DNA of 64,000 bases from Actinospineispora acaciae DSM 45401 (GCF_000620785.1 NZ_JIAI01000017.1:62001-126000); one strand, 5' to 3'. Shown: positions 34,578-43,667, numbered from the stretch's first letter. The notes: a model not told the origin generated them from the sequence alone. Made by a program: numbers and translations.

Positions 34578-35780
34578 TTACGAGGCGCACGAGCCGGTGG
34601 ATACGGACTCGGACAGGCCGGGGGCGGCGCGGAGCATGGGGGCGATCTGTTGGGCCGTGAGGACGTAGCCGGTTTCGTTGTCGTCCAGGGCGGCGCCGAA
34701 GACCATTCCATAGACGGAGCCGTCGGGGGCCAGGAGGGGGCCGCCGGAGTTTCCGTTGCGGACCACGGCGCGGACCGTGTAGACGTCGCGGACGACGGTT
34801 TTGGCGCTGTAGATGTCGGGGCCGCGCAGGTCGATCTGGTCGCGGATGCGGGCTGGGGTGATCTTGAACGGGCCGTCGAGGGGGTAGCCGAGGATGATGG
34901 CGTCGTCGGCCACGGACGCGGTGCGCGGGGCCATCCGCAGCGGGTCCAGGTCCAGGCCGGGCACGGCGAGCACCGCGACGTCGGCCTCCGGGTCGTAGGA
35001 GACCACCCTGGCCGGGCGGGTGCGGCTCTTGCCGTTGCGGCCGACCTCCACGGCGACCTCGGCGGTGCCGGCGACCACGTGCGCGTTGGTCATCACCCGC
35101 TCGGGGGCGATCACGAAGCCGGTGCCCTCCAGCGCGCGTGAGCAGCGGGTGGCCTTGCCGCGGATCTTGAGCACGCTGCCGCCGGCCGCGCGCGCCGCCG
35201 GGCTGTTGGCCAGCGCCACGTTCGGCGGGCCGACCTCGGTGATCGGGGTCTGCGCGAACGGGCTCAGGACGTCCGGGAAGCCGGACGAGTCGAGCAGGGC
35301 GCGCAGCTCGTTGGGCAACTGGCGCGCGGACGGCAGCAGCTCGCCGACGATCGCGTCCACCCCGCCGAGCACCTTCGAACCCCGGATGCCGGCGGCAAGG
35401 CCGGGGAAGCTCGCCGAGGCCAGCGGCAGCGCCACCAGCCAGGCGGCCAGGATGACGGTGAGGCCCTGCAGGATCGAGCCCAGCGTGGAGTCGATGCGCA
35501 GGCTGTGCACGCCGGTGATCCGGTCCCGGATGCGCCGGCCGAAGAACACCCCGGTGGTCTCGCCGATCGCGACCAGCAGCACCACCACGCCGATGCTGAC
35601 CATCACCCGGCCGGTGGGGTTCTCCACGTTCTGCGCCAGCAGCGGCGCCAGCCGCACGCCGATGATCGCCCCGCCGAGCACGCCCACGAACGACAGCAGC
35701 GCCACCGCCAGCCCGTGCCGCCAGCCGGACACCCCGGCGAGCACCGCGAGCAGCAGCACGAACACGTCGACCCAGCTCAT
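34578..35780 (-). CDS. marP: MarP-like membrane serine protease
   Basis: The 400-residue protein has four N-terminal transmembrane helices of the CvpA type (about residues 5-120) and a periplasmic trypsin-like domain. The triad is His234 (TNAHVV), Asp267 (EADVAV) and Ser345 (NGNSGGPLL). Two Cys (213 and 398) flank the domain, matching the regulatory disulphide of mycobacterial MarP (Rv3671c). MarP protects cells against acid and oxidative stress by activating a peptidoglycan hydrolase. It is the last gene of a nth-thioredoxin-nudix-marP operon. Confidence 0.96.
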   Translation of the reverse strand: MSWVDVFVLLLAVLAGVSGWRHGLAVALLSFVGVLGGAIIGVRLAPLLAQNVENPTGRVMVSIGVVVLLVAIGETTGVFFGRRIRDRITGVHSLRIDSTLGSILQGLTVILAAWLVALPLASASFPGLAAGIRGSKVLGGVDAIVGELLPSARQLPNELRALLDSSGFPDVLSPFAQTPITEVGPPNVALANSPAARAAGGSVLKIRGKATRCSRALEGTGFVIAPERVMTNAHVVAGTAEVAVEVGRNGKSRTRPARVVSYDPEADVAVLAVPGLDLDPLRMAPRTASVADDAIILGYPLDGPFKITPARIRDQIDLRGPDIYSAKTVVRDVYTVRAVVRNGNSGGPLLAPDGSVYGMVFGAALDDNETGYVLTAQQIAPMLRAAPGLSESVSTGSCAS

Positions 35781-35796
35781 GCCGCTCCAGCCTCCG

Positions 35797-36489
35797 TCAC
35801 GAGCGAGATCCGCGCCTGGCCGACGCCCAGGCCTCGTCGAGGTCCCGGATCCGGCCTTCCGGCCAGTCCCGTTCCCACCCGCCCATGCGCAGCAGCGCGT
35901 CCACCAGGCCCCCGGTGAAGCCCCACACCACCAACCCCGCCACCTCGAACGCCGGGCCGACCCAGCCCGACGGATGCCTTACCAGGAACCGGTTGCTCGG
36001 CTCGGCCAAATCGGCCACCGGGACCCGCACCACGGCGGCGGTCTCGGCCGGGTCGACCGGTGCGACCGCCACCGGATCGCGCCAGTGTGCCAGCACCGGC
36101 GTGACGTGAAACCCGGACGGGGTGATGTACAGCTCGGGCAGCAGCGCGAGCGGGTCCACCCCGGCCGGGTCCAGGCCGGTCTCCTCGGCCGCCTCGCGCA
36201 GCGCGGTGGCCACCGCGTCGCCGTCGCCGGGCTCCATGCCGCCGCCCGGGAAGGACACCTGGCCGGCGTGGTTGCGCAGGCCGGCGGCACGCTCCTGGAG
36301 CAGCAGGTCGGGGCCGTGCTCGTCGGTGTGCCCGAAGAGGACCAGCACGGCGGCGGGGCGGTGGCCGTCATCGGGTGGCTCGGGCTGCTCGGGGAGGGTC
36401 GCGGACGCGCGCAGCAGCGGCACCAGCCAGCCCGGCGCGGCCTCGGGGACCAGGGTGGGCGACCCGTCCTCGGTGCACTCCACGCTCAC
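35797..36489 (-). CDS. Nudix hydrolase, CoA-pyrophosphatase-like
   Basis: The 230-residue protein has the Nudix box GGGMEPGDGDAVATALREAA with EETGL completing GX5EX7REUXEEXGU. Immediately before it is LRNHAGQVSFPGGG, the extra motif that marks CoA pyrophosphatases (NudL/UPF0035). It would cleave CoA or acyl-CoA to phosphopantetheine and 3',5'-ADP. GTG 36489 overlaps the thioredoxin stop (GTGA), so the two are coupled; marP starts 16 bp after its stop. It is the Rv3672c position. Confidence 0.92.
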   Translation of the reverse strand: MSVECTEDGSPTLVPEAAPGWLVPLLRASATLPEQPEPPDDGHRPAAVLVLFGHTDEHGPDLLLQERAAGLRNHAGQVSFPGGGMEPGDGDAVATALREAAEETGLDPAGVDPLALLPELYITPSGFHVTPVLAHWRDPVAVAPVDPAETAAVVRVPVADLAEPSNRFLVRHPSGWVGPAFEVAGLVVWGFTGGLVDALLRMGGWERDWPEGRIRDLDEAWASARRGSRS

Positions 36490-37148
36490 GGCCGCTCCGA
36501 TCGCAGCCGGGACACCGCGGCGGCCACCTCGCCGGCGCTGTGGAACGGGAGCTGCGGCTCGACCTTGGTGACGCTGCCGTCCGCGCGCAGCAGGTAGCTG
36601 GCCGGGAGCGCGGGCGGCAACCTCAACGCGGCGGACAGCGCGCCGTCCGGGTCGGCCACCGCCGGCAGCCGTACCCGCAGCTCGGCGAGCAGGGCCAGGG
36701 CGGCGTCCGGGCGGTCGCGGACGTCGATCGTCAGCACCGGCACCGCGCCGGGGCGTCCGGCGTACTCGGCCAGCGCGGGCAGCTCCGCCCGGCACGGCCC
36801 GCACCAGGACGCCCAGACGTTGAGCAGCGCGTCCTTACCGGCCAGCGCGGCCGCCGGCTCGACCTGGCCGGGCGCGCCCAGGCACGGCACCCGCACCCCG
36901 GCCAGCGGCCCGCTCGGGTTCGTCCCGTCTGCCCCGGCCGGGCACGGGGGCAACCCGGCCGCCGCCCGTGCCGGCCCGAGCGCCGCCTCGTCCCACCTCG
37001 CGGCCACCGGCGTGTCGTTCTCACTACCCCCGCCCGAGCCGAAAGCGTGCGGCCACAGCGCGACCACGCCGGCCACCGCGAGCACCACCACGACGGCCGT
37101 GACCACGAGCTCGCCCCTGGTCAGGCCGGTCCGGGTGGTGCGGGTCAC
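36486..37148 (-). CDS. Membrane-anchored TlpA-like thioredoxin-fold protein
   Basis: The 220-residue protein has one N-terminal membrane helix (about residues 13-33) followed by an extracytoplasmic domain. Active-site WASWCGPCR (about residue 113) is the TlpA/ResA-like CxxC. Two further Cys precede it (LPPCPAG and VPCLG). It would reduce or isomerise disulphides outside the membrane, plausibly including the MarP disulphide downstream in the operon; that link is inference. GTG 37148 overlaps the nth stop. It corresponds to Rv3673c. Confidence 0.92.
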   Translation of the reverse strand: MTRTTRTGLTRGELVVTAVVVVLAVAGVVALWPHAFGSGGGSENDTPVAARWDEAALGPARAAAGLPPCPAGADGTNPSGPLAGVRVPCLGAPGQVEPAAALAGKDALLNVWASWCGPCRAELPALAEYAGRPGAVPVLTIDVRDRPDAALALLAELRVRLPAVADPDGALSAALRLPPALPASYLLRADGSVTKVEPQLPFHSAGEVAAAVSRLRSERP

Positions 37149-37987
37149 GAGCTGCCGAACCCGGCCATGGCCAGCAGGTGCTCCGTCTCCGGCCCCTTGA
37201 CCAGCTTGGCGGCCTGCTCGGGTTCGGTGGGCCCGGCACCGAACGACGGGCACTCGGCCGCCAGCGGGCACACCCCGCACGCCGGCTTGCGGGCGTGGCA
37301 CATCCGCCGCCCGTGGAAGATCACGTAGTGCGAGACGATGGTCCACTGCGCGCGGGGCACGATCCGGCCCACCGCGTGCTCGATCTTGACCGGGTCCTCC
37401 TCGTCGGTCCAGCCCCAGCGGCGCACCAGCCGCGAGAAGTGGGTGTCCACCGTGATTCCCGGCACGTCGAACGCGTTGCCCAGGATCACGTTCGCCGTCT
37501 TGCGGCCGATCCCGGGCAGGGTGACCAGGTCCTCGAGCCGGTTCGGCAGCTCGCCGCCGAACTTCTCCTCCACCGCCGCGCCCAAACCCATCAACGACGA
37601 CGCCTTGTTGCGGAAGAATCCGGTGGTCCGGATCATTTCCTCCAGCTCGGTGCGCTCGGCGCCCGCGTAGTCGGCGGCGCTGCGGTACCGGGCGAACAGG
37701 GCGGGGGTGACCTCGTTGACCCGCTTGTCGGTGCACTGCGCGGACAGGATGGTGGCGACCGCGAGCTCCAGCGGGTTGGTGAAGTCCAGCTCGCAGTGCG
37801 CGTCCGGGTACGCCAGCGCCAGCGTCCGGATCATCCGCCTGGCCCGGCGGGTGCGGCCCAGCTCGCTCTCCCCGGCGGCGACCCGCGCGGCGAGCTTCTT
37901 GCTCCGCTGCTGTGTAGACGACTGCTGTGTCGACGATTGCGTACGTGAAACAGCCGATAGAGTCGACGATCGCGAGGAGTTCGTCAC
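37145..37987 (-). CDS. nth: Endonuclease III
   Basis: The DNA glycosylase/AP lyase repairs oxidised pyrimidines. The HhH motif LPGIGRKTANV holds the catalytic Lys, VDTHFSRL the catalytic Asp, and the 4Fe-4S cluster Cys pattern C-x6-C-x2-C-x5-C is at CHARKPACGVCPLAAEC. GTG 37987 is chosen from several; the first 30 residues are Ser/Thr/Gln-rich and carry a tandem SSTQQ SSTQQ duplication, so the conserved protein starts later near KKLAARV. It leads the nth-thioredoxin-nudix-marP operon and matches Rv3674c. Confidence 0.95.
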   Translation of the reverse strand: MTNSSRSSTLSAVSRTQSSTQQSSTQQRSKKLAARVAAGESELGRTRRARRMIRTLALAYPDAHCELDFTNPLELAVATILSAQCTDKRVNEVTPALFARYRSAADYAGAERTELEEMIRTTGFFRNKASSLMGLGAAVEEKFGGELPNRLEDLVTLPGIGRKTANVILGNAFDVPGITVDTHFSRLVRRWGWTDEEDPVKIEHAVGRIVPRAQWTIVSHYVIFHGRRMCHARKPACGVCPLAAECPSFGAGPTEPEQAAKLVKGPETEHLLAMAGFGSS

Positions 37988-38107
37988 CCGGTCCAGGGTA
38001 CGGATAGCGCTCCGAACACGGGACAATGGGCCATCCAGGCGAACCGGCGCGGCACGCCGACCCCGCCGCGGGCGCCGCCGCTCGGGTGCGAGAGGATTCG
38101 CCTCGTT

Positions 38108-38380
38108 ATGACTGCCTGGTTGTCAGTCCTCGTGCCGCTCCTGGTGATGTTCTTCGCCCTCGGTATGGAGCGGGTCGAGGCACGGATGAGGGAGTCGGCG
38201 GTGCGCCAGGATGAGCTCGACGACTTCCTGGAGCGCGCCCGAGCCGACGAGGTGAAGGCGTTGTTCCGGTCGGGAACGGGACGCGCGCTGGAGTTGTTCC
38301 GGCTGCGCAACCGGGACGGCCGGCAGCCCCGTGCCGAGCGGCGGGCGACCGCCGAGCGGCGGCAGCGGGTCGCGTCCTGA
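38108..38380 (+). CDS. Small membrane protein (Rv3675-like)
   Basis: The 90-residue protein has an N-terminal membrane helix (TAWLSVLVPLLVMFFALGMERVE) and a long charged cytoplasmic part rich in Arg and Glu (VRQDELDDFLERARADEV), probably alpha-helical. It matches the small membrane gene between nth and crp in mycobacteria (Rv3675). Function unknown. ATG 38108 has no strong ribosome binding site. A small hairpin follows. Confidence 0.75.
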   Translation: MTAWLSVLVPLLVMFFALGMERVEARMRESAVRQDELDDFLERARADEVKALFRSGTGRALELFRLRNRDGRQPRAERRATAERRQRVAS

Positions 38381-38417
38381 GCGGCTGGTCGGACGCCTTT
38401 GGGTAGCGTCCGGATGG

Positions 38418-38436
38418 CCTCTGGGTAGCCCAGAGG
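38418..38436 (+). terminator. Short hairpin upstream of crp
   Basis: CCTCTGGG and CCCAGAGG form a perfect 8-bp stem with loop TAG (38418-38436), followed by ACTT. It lies 37 bp after the Rv3675-like stop. A weak terminator, or a leader hairpin if crp transcription starts upstream. Confidence 0.5.
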
Positions 38437-38582
38437 ACTTGTGTTCGCGTGTCGTAGGTGGGTCGCAGTGGTCAGGGCCGCCAAAGGGCGCACTAGACTG
38501 CCGTCCGATTGATCGGTTCCGGTCGGTGGTGACCCCTGGGTCTGTAGGCATGGGGTCGACGGCCGCGAGTTGAGGAGTGGCT

Positions 38583-39257
38583 GTGGACGAGGTCTTGCTC
38601 CGCGCGGGCATATTCCAAGGCGTCGAGCCGGGCGCCGCCGAGGCGCTCGCCGGGGAGCTCGAGCTGGTGGACTTCCCCCGGGGCCACGTGATCTTCTCCG
38701 AGGGCGAGCAGGGTGACCGGCTGTACATCATCGCCAGCGGCAAGGTGAAGATCGGGCGCAAGTCGCCGGACGGGCGGGAGAACCTGCTCGCCGTGTTCGG
38801 CCCTTCGGACATGTTCGGCGAGCTGTCCATCTTCGACCCGGGGCCGCGCACGTCGTCCGCGACCACCATCACCGAGGTGCGCGCGCACAGCATGGACCGC
38901 GCCGCGCTGAAGGAATGGATCGCCAAGCGCCCGGACATCGCCGAACAGCTGCTCCGCGTGATCGCGCGCCGGCTGCGCCGGACCAACAACTCGCTGGCCG
39001 ACCTGATCTTCACCGACGTCCCCGGCCGGGTGGCCAAGGCGCTGCTCCAACTGGCCCGACAGTTCGGCTCCCAGGAGTCCGGCCTGCTGCGCGTGACCCA
39101 CGACCTCACCCAGGAGGAGATCGCCCAGCTCGTCGGCGCCTCCCGGGAGACCGTGAACAAGGCCCTCGCCGACTTCGCCCAGCGCGGCTGGCTGCGCCTG
39201 GAGGGCAAGTCCGTGCTCATCCTCGAACCAGAACGCCTCGCCCGCCGAGCCCGTTAA
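38583..39257 (+). CDS. crp: cAMP receptor protein-family transcription factor
   Basis: The 224-residue protein matches M. tuberculosis Crp (Rv3676) in length and closely in sequence: VDEVLLRAGIFQGVEP at the start, cAMP pocket GELSIFDPGPRTSSAT (about residues 79-94), and an HTH of LTQEEIAQLVGASRETVNKA (about 177-196). GTG 38583 is chosen over GTG 38577 because GAGGAG (38572-38577) then lies 5 nt upstream and the length matches. A TAGACT -10-like element is at 38493-38498. Crp regulates carbon and stress genes; acs in this window is a plausible target. Confidence 0.97.
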   Translation: MDEVLLRAGIFQGVEPGAAEALAGELELVDFPRGHVIFSEGEQGDRLYIIASGKVKIGRKSPDGRENLLAVFGPSDMFGELSIFDPGPRTSSATTITEVRAHSMDRAALKEWIAKRPDIAEQLLRVIARRLRRTNNSLADLIFTDVPGRVAKALLQLARQFGSQESGLLRVTHDLTQEEIAQLVGASRETVNKALADFAQRGWLRLEGKSVLILEPERLARRAR

Positions 39258-39270
39258 CCCAGGTCACCAC

Positions 39271-39325
39271 CCGTGAGTGGTTAGAGGTGCTATGGCACCG
39301 CTAACCACTCACGGGTTCTGAGCTG
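39271..39325. repeat. Dispersed palindromic repeat, copy 2
   Basis: CCGTGAGTGGTTAGAGGTGC (39271-39290) pairs with 39295-39314 with one mismatch around TATG. The outer 14 bp of each arm and the flank GTTCTGAGCTG are identical to the copy at 23268-23322, while inner stem bases differ in a mostly compensated way. It lies 13 bp after the crp stop. Confidence 0.85.
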
Positions 39326-39371
39326 CGGTAACCCGGTGGATTGGGGCGGGCGGGTGCGGTATGGCTAAGGG

Positions 39372-40592
39372 ATGTCGACCTCCTTGGCGGATTACCGTGC
39401 GGCGCTGCGGGCTCCGGGCGCGGCCGGGCCGATGCTCGCGTCGGTGTTCGGGCGGTTCCCGATCGCGATGCTCGGGTTGGCCTCGCTGTTCTACGTGCAG
39501 CGGGCGTACGGGTCGTTCGGGCCGGCCGGGTTCGTCGCGGCGGCCACATTGGTCGGCGAGGCGGTCGGCTCGGTCGTGCAGGGGCGGATCATCGACCGGC
39601 ACGGGCCGACCCGGCCGCTGCTGATCGTCTGCGGGGTGTTCGCGGCCACCGCGGGCGGGCTGACGCTGGCCATCGAGGCGCGGCTGGCGGTGCCGGTGCT
39701 GGTGGCGGCCGGGCTCGCGGTCGGGTTGAGCATGCCGGCGCTGCCGGGGGCGTCGCGGGCGCTGTGGACGGTGCTGGTGCCGGCGGGGTCGCGGCGGGAG
39801 GCGGCGTTCACCTACGAGGCGGTCAGCATGGAGGTGTTCTTCATCCTGGGCCCGGCGGTGGCCGCCGGGCTGATCGCCGCGCCGTGGGCCGGTACCGGGT
39901 TCGCGGTGGCCACCGGGTCGTTGCTGGTGGGCAACGTCGGGTTCGCGCTGACGCGGACGGTGCGGGGGCGCCGGCCGGCGGGGGCCGACGGCGGCACCGG
40001 GTGGGGCGCGCTGGCCAGCCCGGGGATGCGGGTGGTGGTGCTGGCCGGGATGGGGTTCGGCTGGGTGGCCGGGTCGGTCGAGGTCGGGGTGCCGGCGGTG
40101 ACCACCCGGGCCGGCTGGCCTGCGCTGTCCGGGCTGCTGCTCAGCGCCTGGTCGATCGCGTCGGTGCTGTCCGGCCTGCTCTACGCGCTGCGGCCGTGGC
40201 CGAGGCCGCTGCACCTGCGGATGCCGGCGCTGCTGGCCGGCTTCGGGCTGGGCGCGGTGGCGATGGCGTTCGTGCCGGGGCTGGTGGGGCTCGGTGTGGT
40301 GATGCTGATCGCCGGCTGCCTGATCACCCCGCAGGTCACCGGGCACTCGCTGGGCGTGGAGCTGACCGCGCCGGCCGGGACGGCGACGGAGGCGTTCGGG
40401 TGGGTGGTCACGGCGATCACCCTGGGGCTGGCGTGCGGTCAGGCGCTCGGCGGCGCGCTGATCGACGCCTACGGGCCGAGCGCGGCGTTCCTGGCCGGTG
40501 GGCTCGCCGGGGTCGGGCTGGCCGCCGCCATGTGGTTCATGCGCCGCGCGTTGGCGAGCGGGGGGTACGGCTACAGCCCGTCACGCAGGTAG
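39372..40592 (+). CDS. MFS transporter
   Basis: The 406-residue protein has about 12 hydrophobic helices with the TM2-TM3 loop reading GRIIDRHGPTRPL. It belongs to the general MFS; closer class not recognisable. Third positions and Gly/Ala content are uniform with neighbours. ATG 39372 follows AAGGG. Its last 22 bp overlap the convergent Nudix-MBL gene. Absent from the mycobacterial version of this locus. Confidence 0.85.
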   Translation: MSTSLADYRAALRAPGAAGPMLASVFGRFPIAMLGLASLFYVQRAYGSFGPAGFVAAATLVGEAVGSVVQGRIIDRHGPTRPLLIVCGVFAATAGGLTLAIEARLAVPVLVAAGLAVGLSMPALPGASRALWTVLVPAGSRREAAFTYEAVSMEVFFILGPAVAAGLIAAPWAGTGFAVATGSLLVGNVGFALTRTVRGRRPAGADGGTGWGALASPGMRVVVLAGMGFGWVAGSVEVGVPAVTTRAGWPALSGLLLSAWSIASVLSGLLYALRPWPRPLHLRMPALLAGFGLGAVAMAFVPGLVGLGVVMLIAGCLITPQVTGHSLGVELTAPAGTATEAFGWVVTAITLGLACGQALGGALIDAYGPSAAFLAGGLAGVGLAAAMWFMRRALASGGYGYSPSRR

Positions 40593-42208
40593 TCGAGCTG
40601 GGCCTTGACGGACATCTCGGCGGCCGGCCAGAGGGCCTGGTCCACGTCGGCGTAGACCAGCTCGACGACCTGGCGCGGGGTGGCGTCCGGGCCGAGCTGG
40701 GCCAGCGCGCGGCGGACCTGGTCGAGGCGTTCCTCGCGGTGGGCCAGGTACTGGCGTGCGATGGTGCCGGCGTCGGGCAGCTCGGGGCCGTGCCCGGGCA
40801 GCACCGCCAGCCCGTCCGGCAGCTCGGCCAGCCGGCGCAGCGAGCCCAGGTAGTCGCCGAGGCGGCCGTCCGGGTGGGCGATCACGGTGGTGCCCCTGCC
40901 CAGGATCGTGTCGCCGGTGAGCAGCGCGTCGTCGAGCACGAAGCACAGCGAGTCCGAGGTGTGCCCGGGGGTGGCCAGCACCCGCAGCTCCACGCCGGCG
41001 GCGGCCACCACGTCGCCCTCGCCAAGCCCCTCGTCGCCGAGCACCAGCGCCGGGTCCAGGGCGCGCACCGGTGCGCCGGTCAGCTCGGCGAGGCGGCGGG
41101 CGCCCTCGGAGTGGTCGAGGTGGTGGTGGGTGAGCAGGATCTGCGCCACCGGGCCGTTCTCGGCGATCAGTTGCAGGTGCCGCTCGTCCGCCGGGCCGGG
41201 GTCGATCACGATGACGTCCTCGGATCCGGGCGCGCGCAGCAGCCAGCTGTTGGTGCCGTCCAGGGTCATCATCGACGGGTTCTCGGCCAGCAGCACCGAC
41301 GCCGTCGGGGTGACCGGCCGCAGCTTCTCGTACACCGGGTGGTTCGGGCGGGCGGGCAGCAGCCCGGCGGCGTCCGGCGCGGCGGGCGGCGGCGTGGCGC
41401 GCGGGCGGAGCTGGTACGCGGCCCGTTCGTAGCCCAGCTCGCCGGGCAGGCTGAGCACCAGCCGGTCGCCCTCGCGGCGCACCTTCGGGATCAGCGGTGT
41501 GATCGTGCGGCCCGCGCTGGCGTCCAGGGCGGTGGCCACGTCGGGCTGCTCGGTGAGCTGTTCGAGCGTCACCCAGGTCGGCGGAAGCAGCTCGATGCGG
41601 TCGTCCTTCCACTCCTCCAGGGCGTCGGCGGGGCGACGCCAGGCGGCCGAGCGGACCTCGCTGGTCCCGGCGTCGGCCCGTTGCCCGTCCGGCAGCGCGG
41701 CCAGGAAGAAGAACGTGTCGTAGCGCCGCCGCCGGCCCTTCTCCGGGGTGACCCAGTTCGCCCACGGCCGCAGCAGGTCCGCGCGCAGCACCCAGCCCCT
41801 GGCGGTGAGCACGTCGGCCAGCGCGCCGCGCCGGTCCACCAGCTCGGCCCGCGCCTCGGCCAGCTCGTCGGGGTCGGTCGTCAGCGCCTGCCCGTCCGAG
41901 GGGCCGGCCAGCAGCACGCCGCACTCCTCGAACGTCTCCCGCACGGCGGCGCACACCATGGCGCCGGCCAGCTCCTCCGCACAGCCCATCCGGCCGGCCC
42001 ACCAGGACGGCGGCGGCCCGGACCAGCCGATGCCGTTGACGCGGTCCCGGTCGTCCACCCCGCCGCCGGGGAAGACGTGCACGTTCGGCGCGAACGCCAT
42101 CGCCCCGACCCGGTGCTGCAGGAACACCTCCAGACCGGCCTGGGTATCGCGCAGCAGCACCACCGTCGCCGCTGGTCGGGGCACTACCGGGGCGTCAGGG
42201 GGTGACAT
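40571..42208 (-). CDS. Fusion of Nudix-like and metallo-beta-lactamase-fold hydrolases
   Basis: The single 545-residue frame has a Nudix-like N-terminal half with VFPGGGVDD (about 45-53) and an AAVRETFEECG (87-97) element, separated by an unusually long insert, then a Pro/Ala-rich linker near 265-295. The C-terminal half is a LACTB2-like MBL: TLDGTNSWLL (315-324), metal motif THHHLDHSEG (360-369), and GHTSDS and TGDT. In mycobacteria the MBL gene (Rv3677c) stands alone. No frameshift or internal stop appears between the halves. It could couple two nucleotide- or thioester-directed hydrolyses; the substrates are unknown. Confidence 0.88.
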   Translation of the reverse strand: MSPPDAPVVPRPAATVVLLRDTQAGLEVFLQHRVGAMAFAPNVHVFPGGGVDDRDRVNGIGWSGPPPSWWAGRMGCAEELAGAMVCAAVRETFEECGVLLAGPSDGQALTTDPDELAEARAELVDRRGALADVLTARGWVLRADLLRPWANWVTPEKGRRRRYDTFFFLAALPDGQRADAGTSEVRSAAWRRPADALEEWKDDRIELLPPTWVTLEQLTEQPDVATALDASAGRTITPLIPKVRREGDRLVLSLPGELGYERAAYQLRPRATPPPAAPDAAGLLPARPNHPVYEKLRPVTPTASVLLAENPSMMTLDGTNSWLLRAPGSEDVIVIDPGPADERHLQLIAENGPVAQILLTHHHLDHSEGARRLAELTGAPVRALDPALVLGDEGLGEGDVVAAAGVELRVLATPGHTSDSLCFVLDDALLTGDTILGRGTTVIAHPDGRLGDYLGSLRRLAELPDGLAVLPGHGPELPDAGTIARQYLAHREERLDQVRRALAQLGPDATPRQVVELVYADVDQALWPAAEMSVKAQLDYLRDGL

Positions 42209-42255
42209 GGGCCGACTCTAACCGCTGGCCGGCGAGCCCACCCGCCGAACGGATC

Positions 42256-43644
42256 TCAGCCGGCCTGGTCGGGCGGACCCAGTTGGCGCGGCCCCCGGGG
42301 CTTGCGCCCGCCGTTGGTGCTCCGGAACATCTGGCCGGAGTGCTGCTCGGGGTGCGAGTCGCCGTCCTCGCGGGCGGCCAGCTCCTCGTGCAGCTGGCGC
42401 AGCAGCCGCTGCTCGACGTCGGACAGCCCGGGCGGGGTGTCCGGCAGGTTGGCCTCGTCGGCGCGCGCGGGCTGGCGCTTGGGCTGCGACTGCCTGGCCT
42501 GCGGCCGCCCGTTGCCGGGTGCGCCCCCGGCCGCCGGGAACCCGCCGGACGCGTTCGGGCCCGGTGGCTCCTGGCTCGGCGGCAGGGCGGGCAGGTCTCG
42601 CGGCGAGTTCCACAGCCCGTCCCTCGGCCGATCGCCGCCCCGGCGGTCGGCCGCTGGTCTATCCCCCGGCGGTTCGTCCTCCAACGACCCGTCGGCGCCG
42701 TCCGGCGGGAACGGCGAGCGCTCGCGTCCGGGTCCGTCGTCGAGGTCGGAACGGTCCGGTTGCGGCCGCAGCGGCGCCGAACCCCGGGCGGTGATCACCC
42801 GGTCCACCGGGCGGAGCGGGGCGCGGCGGGTCTCGTCCCGCGCGCTGGCCTCCTGGCCGGATCCGGAGCCGGAAGCGCGCCGCTTGTCCGGCCGGCGCTG
42901 CTTGTCCCTGTTGTCCCGGCCGTCCCGGTTCCTCGGGTCCTGCTCGGGGCGCCCCGCCGGCTGCCGGCGGGGCAACGGGCCGCCGCCACCGCTACCGCCG
43001 GCGGGCGGCCCCGTGTCGACCAGCTCCAGCCGGCGCGCCTCGGCCAGCGCGGCGCGGTGGTAGTCGCCGAGCTGGTGCTCGGCCGCGAACACCTCGACCG
43101 AGGCGAACACGCCCGCCCTGGCCAGCACCTCGCCGACCTGGTAGGCGAGCACGTCGGCGCCGGCGGTCTCGGCGGTCTCGATCAGCACCAGCGGGTGCGG
43201 CAGCGGGCCGGGCGCGCCGCCGGCCGGCGTGGTGCGCCAGACCAGCAGCACCTGGCAGTCGCGCAGCAGCCGGCCCGGCACGGTGCGCAGCGCCGCCTCC
43301 GGGTCGTGCTCGGCGCCGGCCGCCGGGAACCCACCGGTGGCCGGGTCGGCCAGGAACCGGTGCCGCATCCGGGGCGAGGTGTCCGCCGGCGGCAGCGACT
43401 CGCCCTGGACGAGCAGCTGGCGTCGTCCGGCGGCGGCCGCCAGCGCGTCGTGCGGGCCCGGTGGCAACCGCACCCGGTCGGCCTGCACCGTCGAGGTGGC
43501 CAGCTCGATGGCGTAGTCGCCCTCGCCGACCGCGACCAGCTCCCGGCACCAGCCGAGCAGCTCATCGTCGATCAGCCCGGCCAGCGAGAGCAGCAGGGTG
43601 TGCGTCTCGACCGTGACGTCCACGGCTTCTCGGCCCTCTGGCAT
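42256..43644 (-). CDS. Unknown protein with a folded N-terminal half and disordered C-terminal half
   Basis: The 462-residue protein starts at ATG 43644, after GGGAGGCGAG. Residues 1-215 look folded (LLSLAGLIDDELLGWCRELV, HPLVLIETAETAGADVLAYQVGEVLARAGV), while the rest is low complexity, rich in Gly, Pro, Arg and Asp. The far C-terminus (DTPPGLSDVEQRLLRQLHEELAAREDG) could form one helix. No known domain is recognised. The gene sits with the 230-residue unknown gene and ridA on one strand; a 23-bp gap separates it from its neighbour. It may be Pseudonocardiales-specific. Confidence 0.75.
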   Translation of the reverse strand: MPEGREAVDVTVETHTLLLSLAGLIDDELLGWCRELVAVGEGDYAIELATSTVQADRVRLPPGPHDALAAAAGRRQLLVQGESLPPADTSPRMRHRFLADPATGGFPAAGAEHDPEAALRTVPGRLLRDCQVLLVWRTTPAGGAPGPLPHPLVLIETAETAGADVLAYQVGEVLARAGVFASVEVFAAEHQLGDYHRAALAEARRLELVDTGPPAGGSGGGGPLPRRQPAGRPEQDPRNRDGRDNRDKQRRPDKRRASGSGSGQEASARDETRRAPLRPVDRVITARGSAPLRPQPDRSDLDDGPGRERSPFPPDGADGSLEDEPPGDRPAADRRGGDRPRDGLWNSPRDLPALPPSQEPPGPNASGGFPAAGGAPGNGRPQARQSQPKRQPARADEANLPDTPPGLSDVEQRLLRQLHEELAAREDGDSHPEQHSGQMFRSTNGGRKPRGPRQLGPPDQAG

Positions 43645-43667
43645 CTCGCCTCCCTTCCTCAGGCGTC

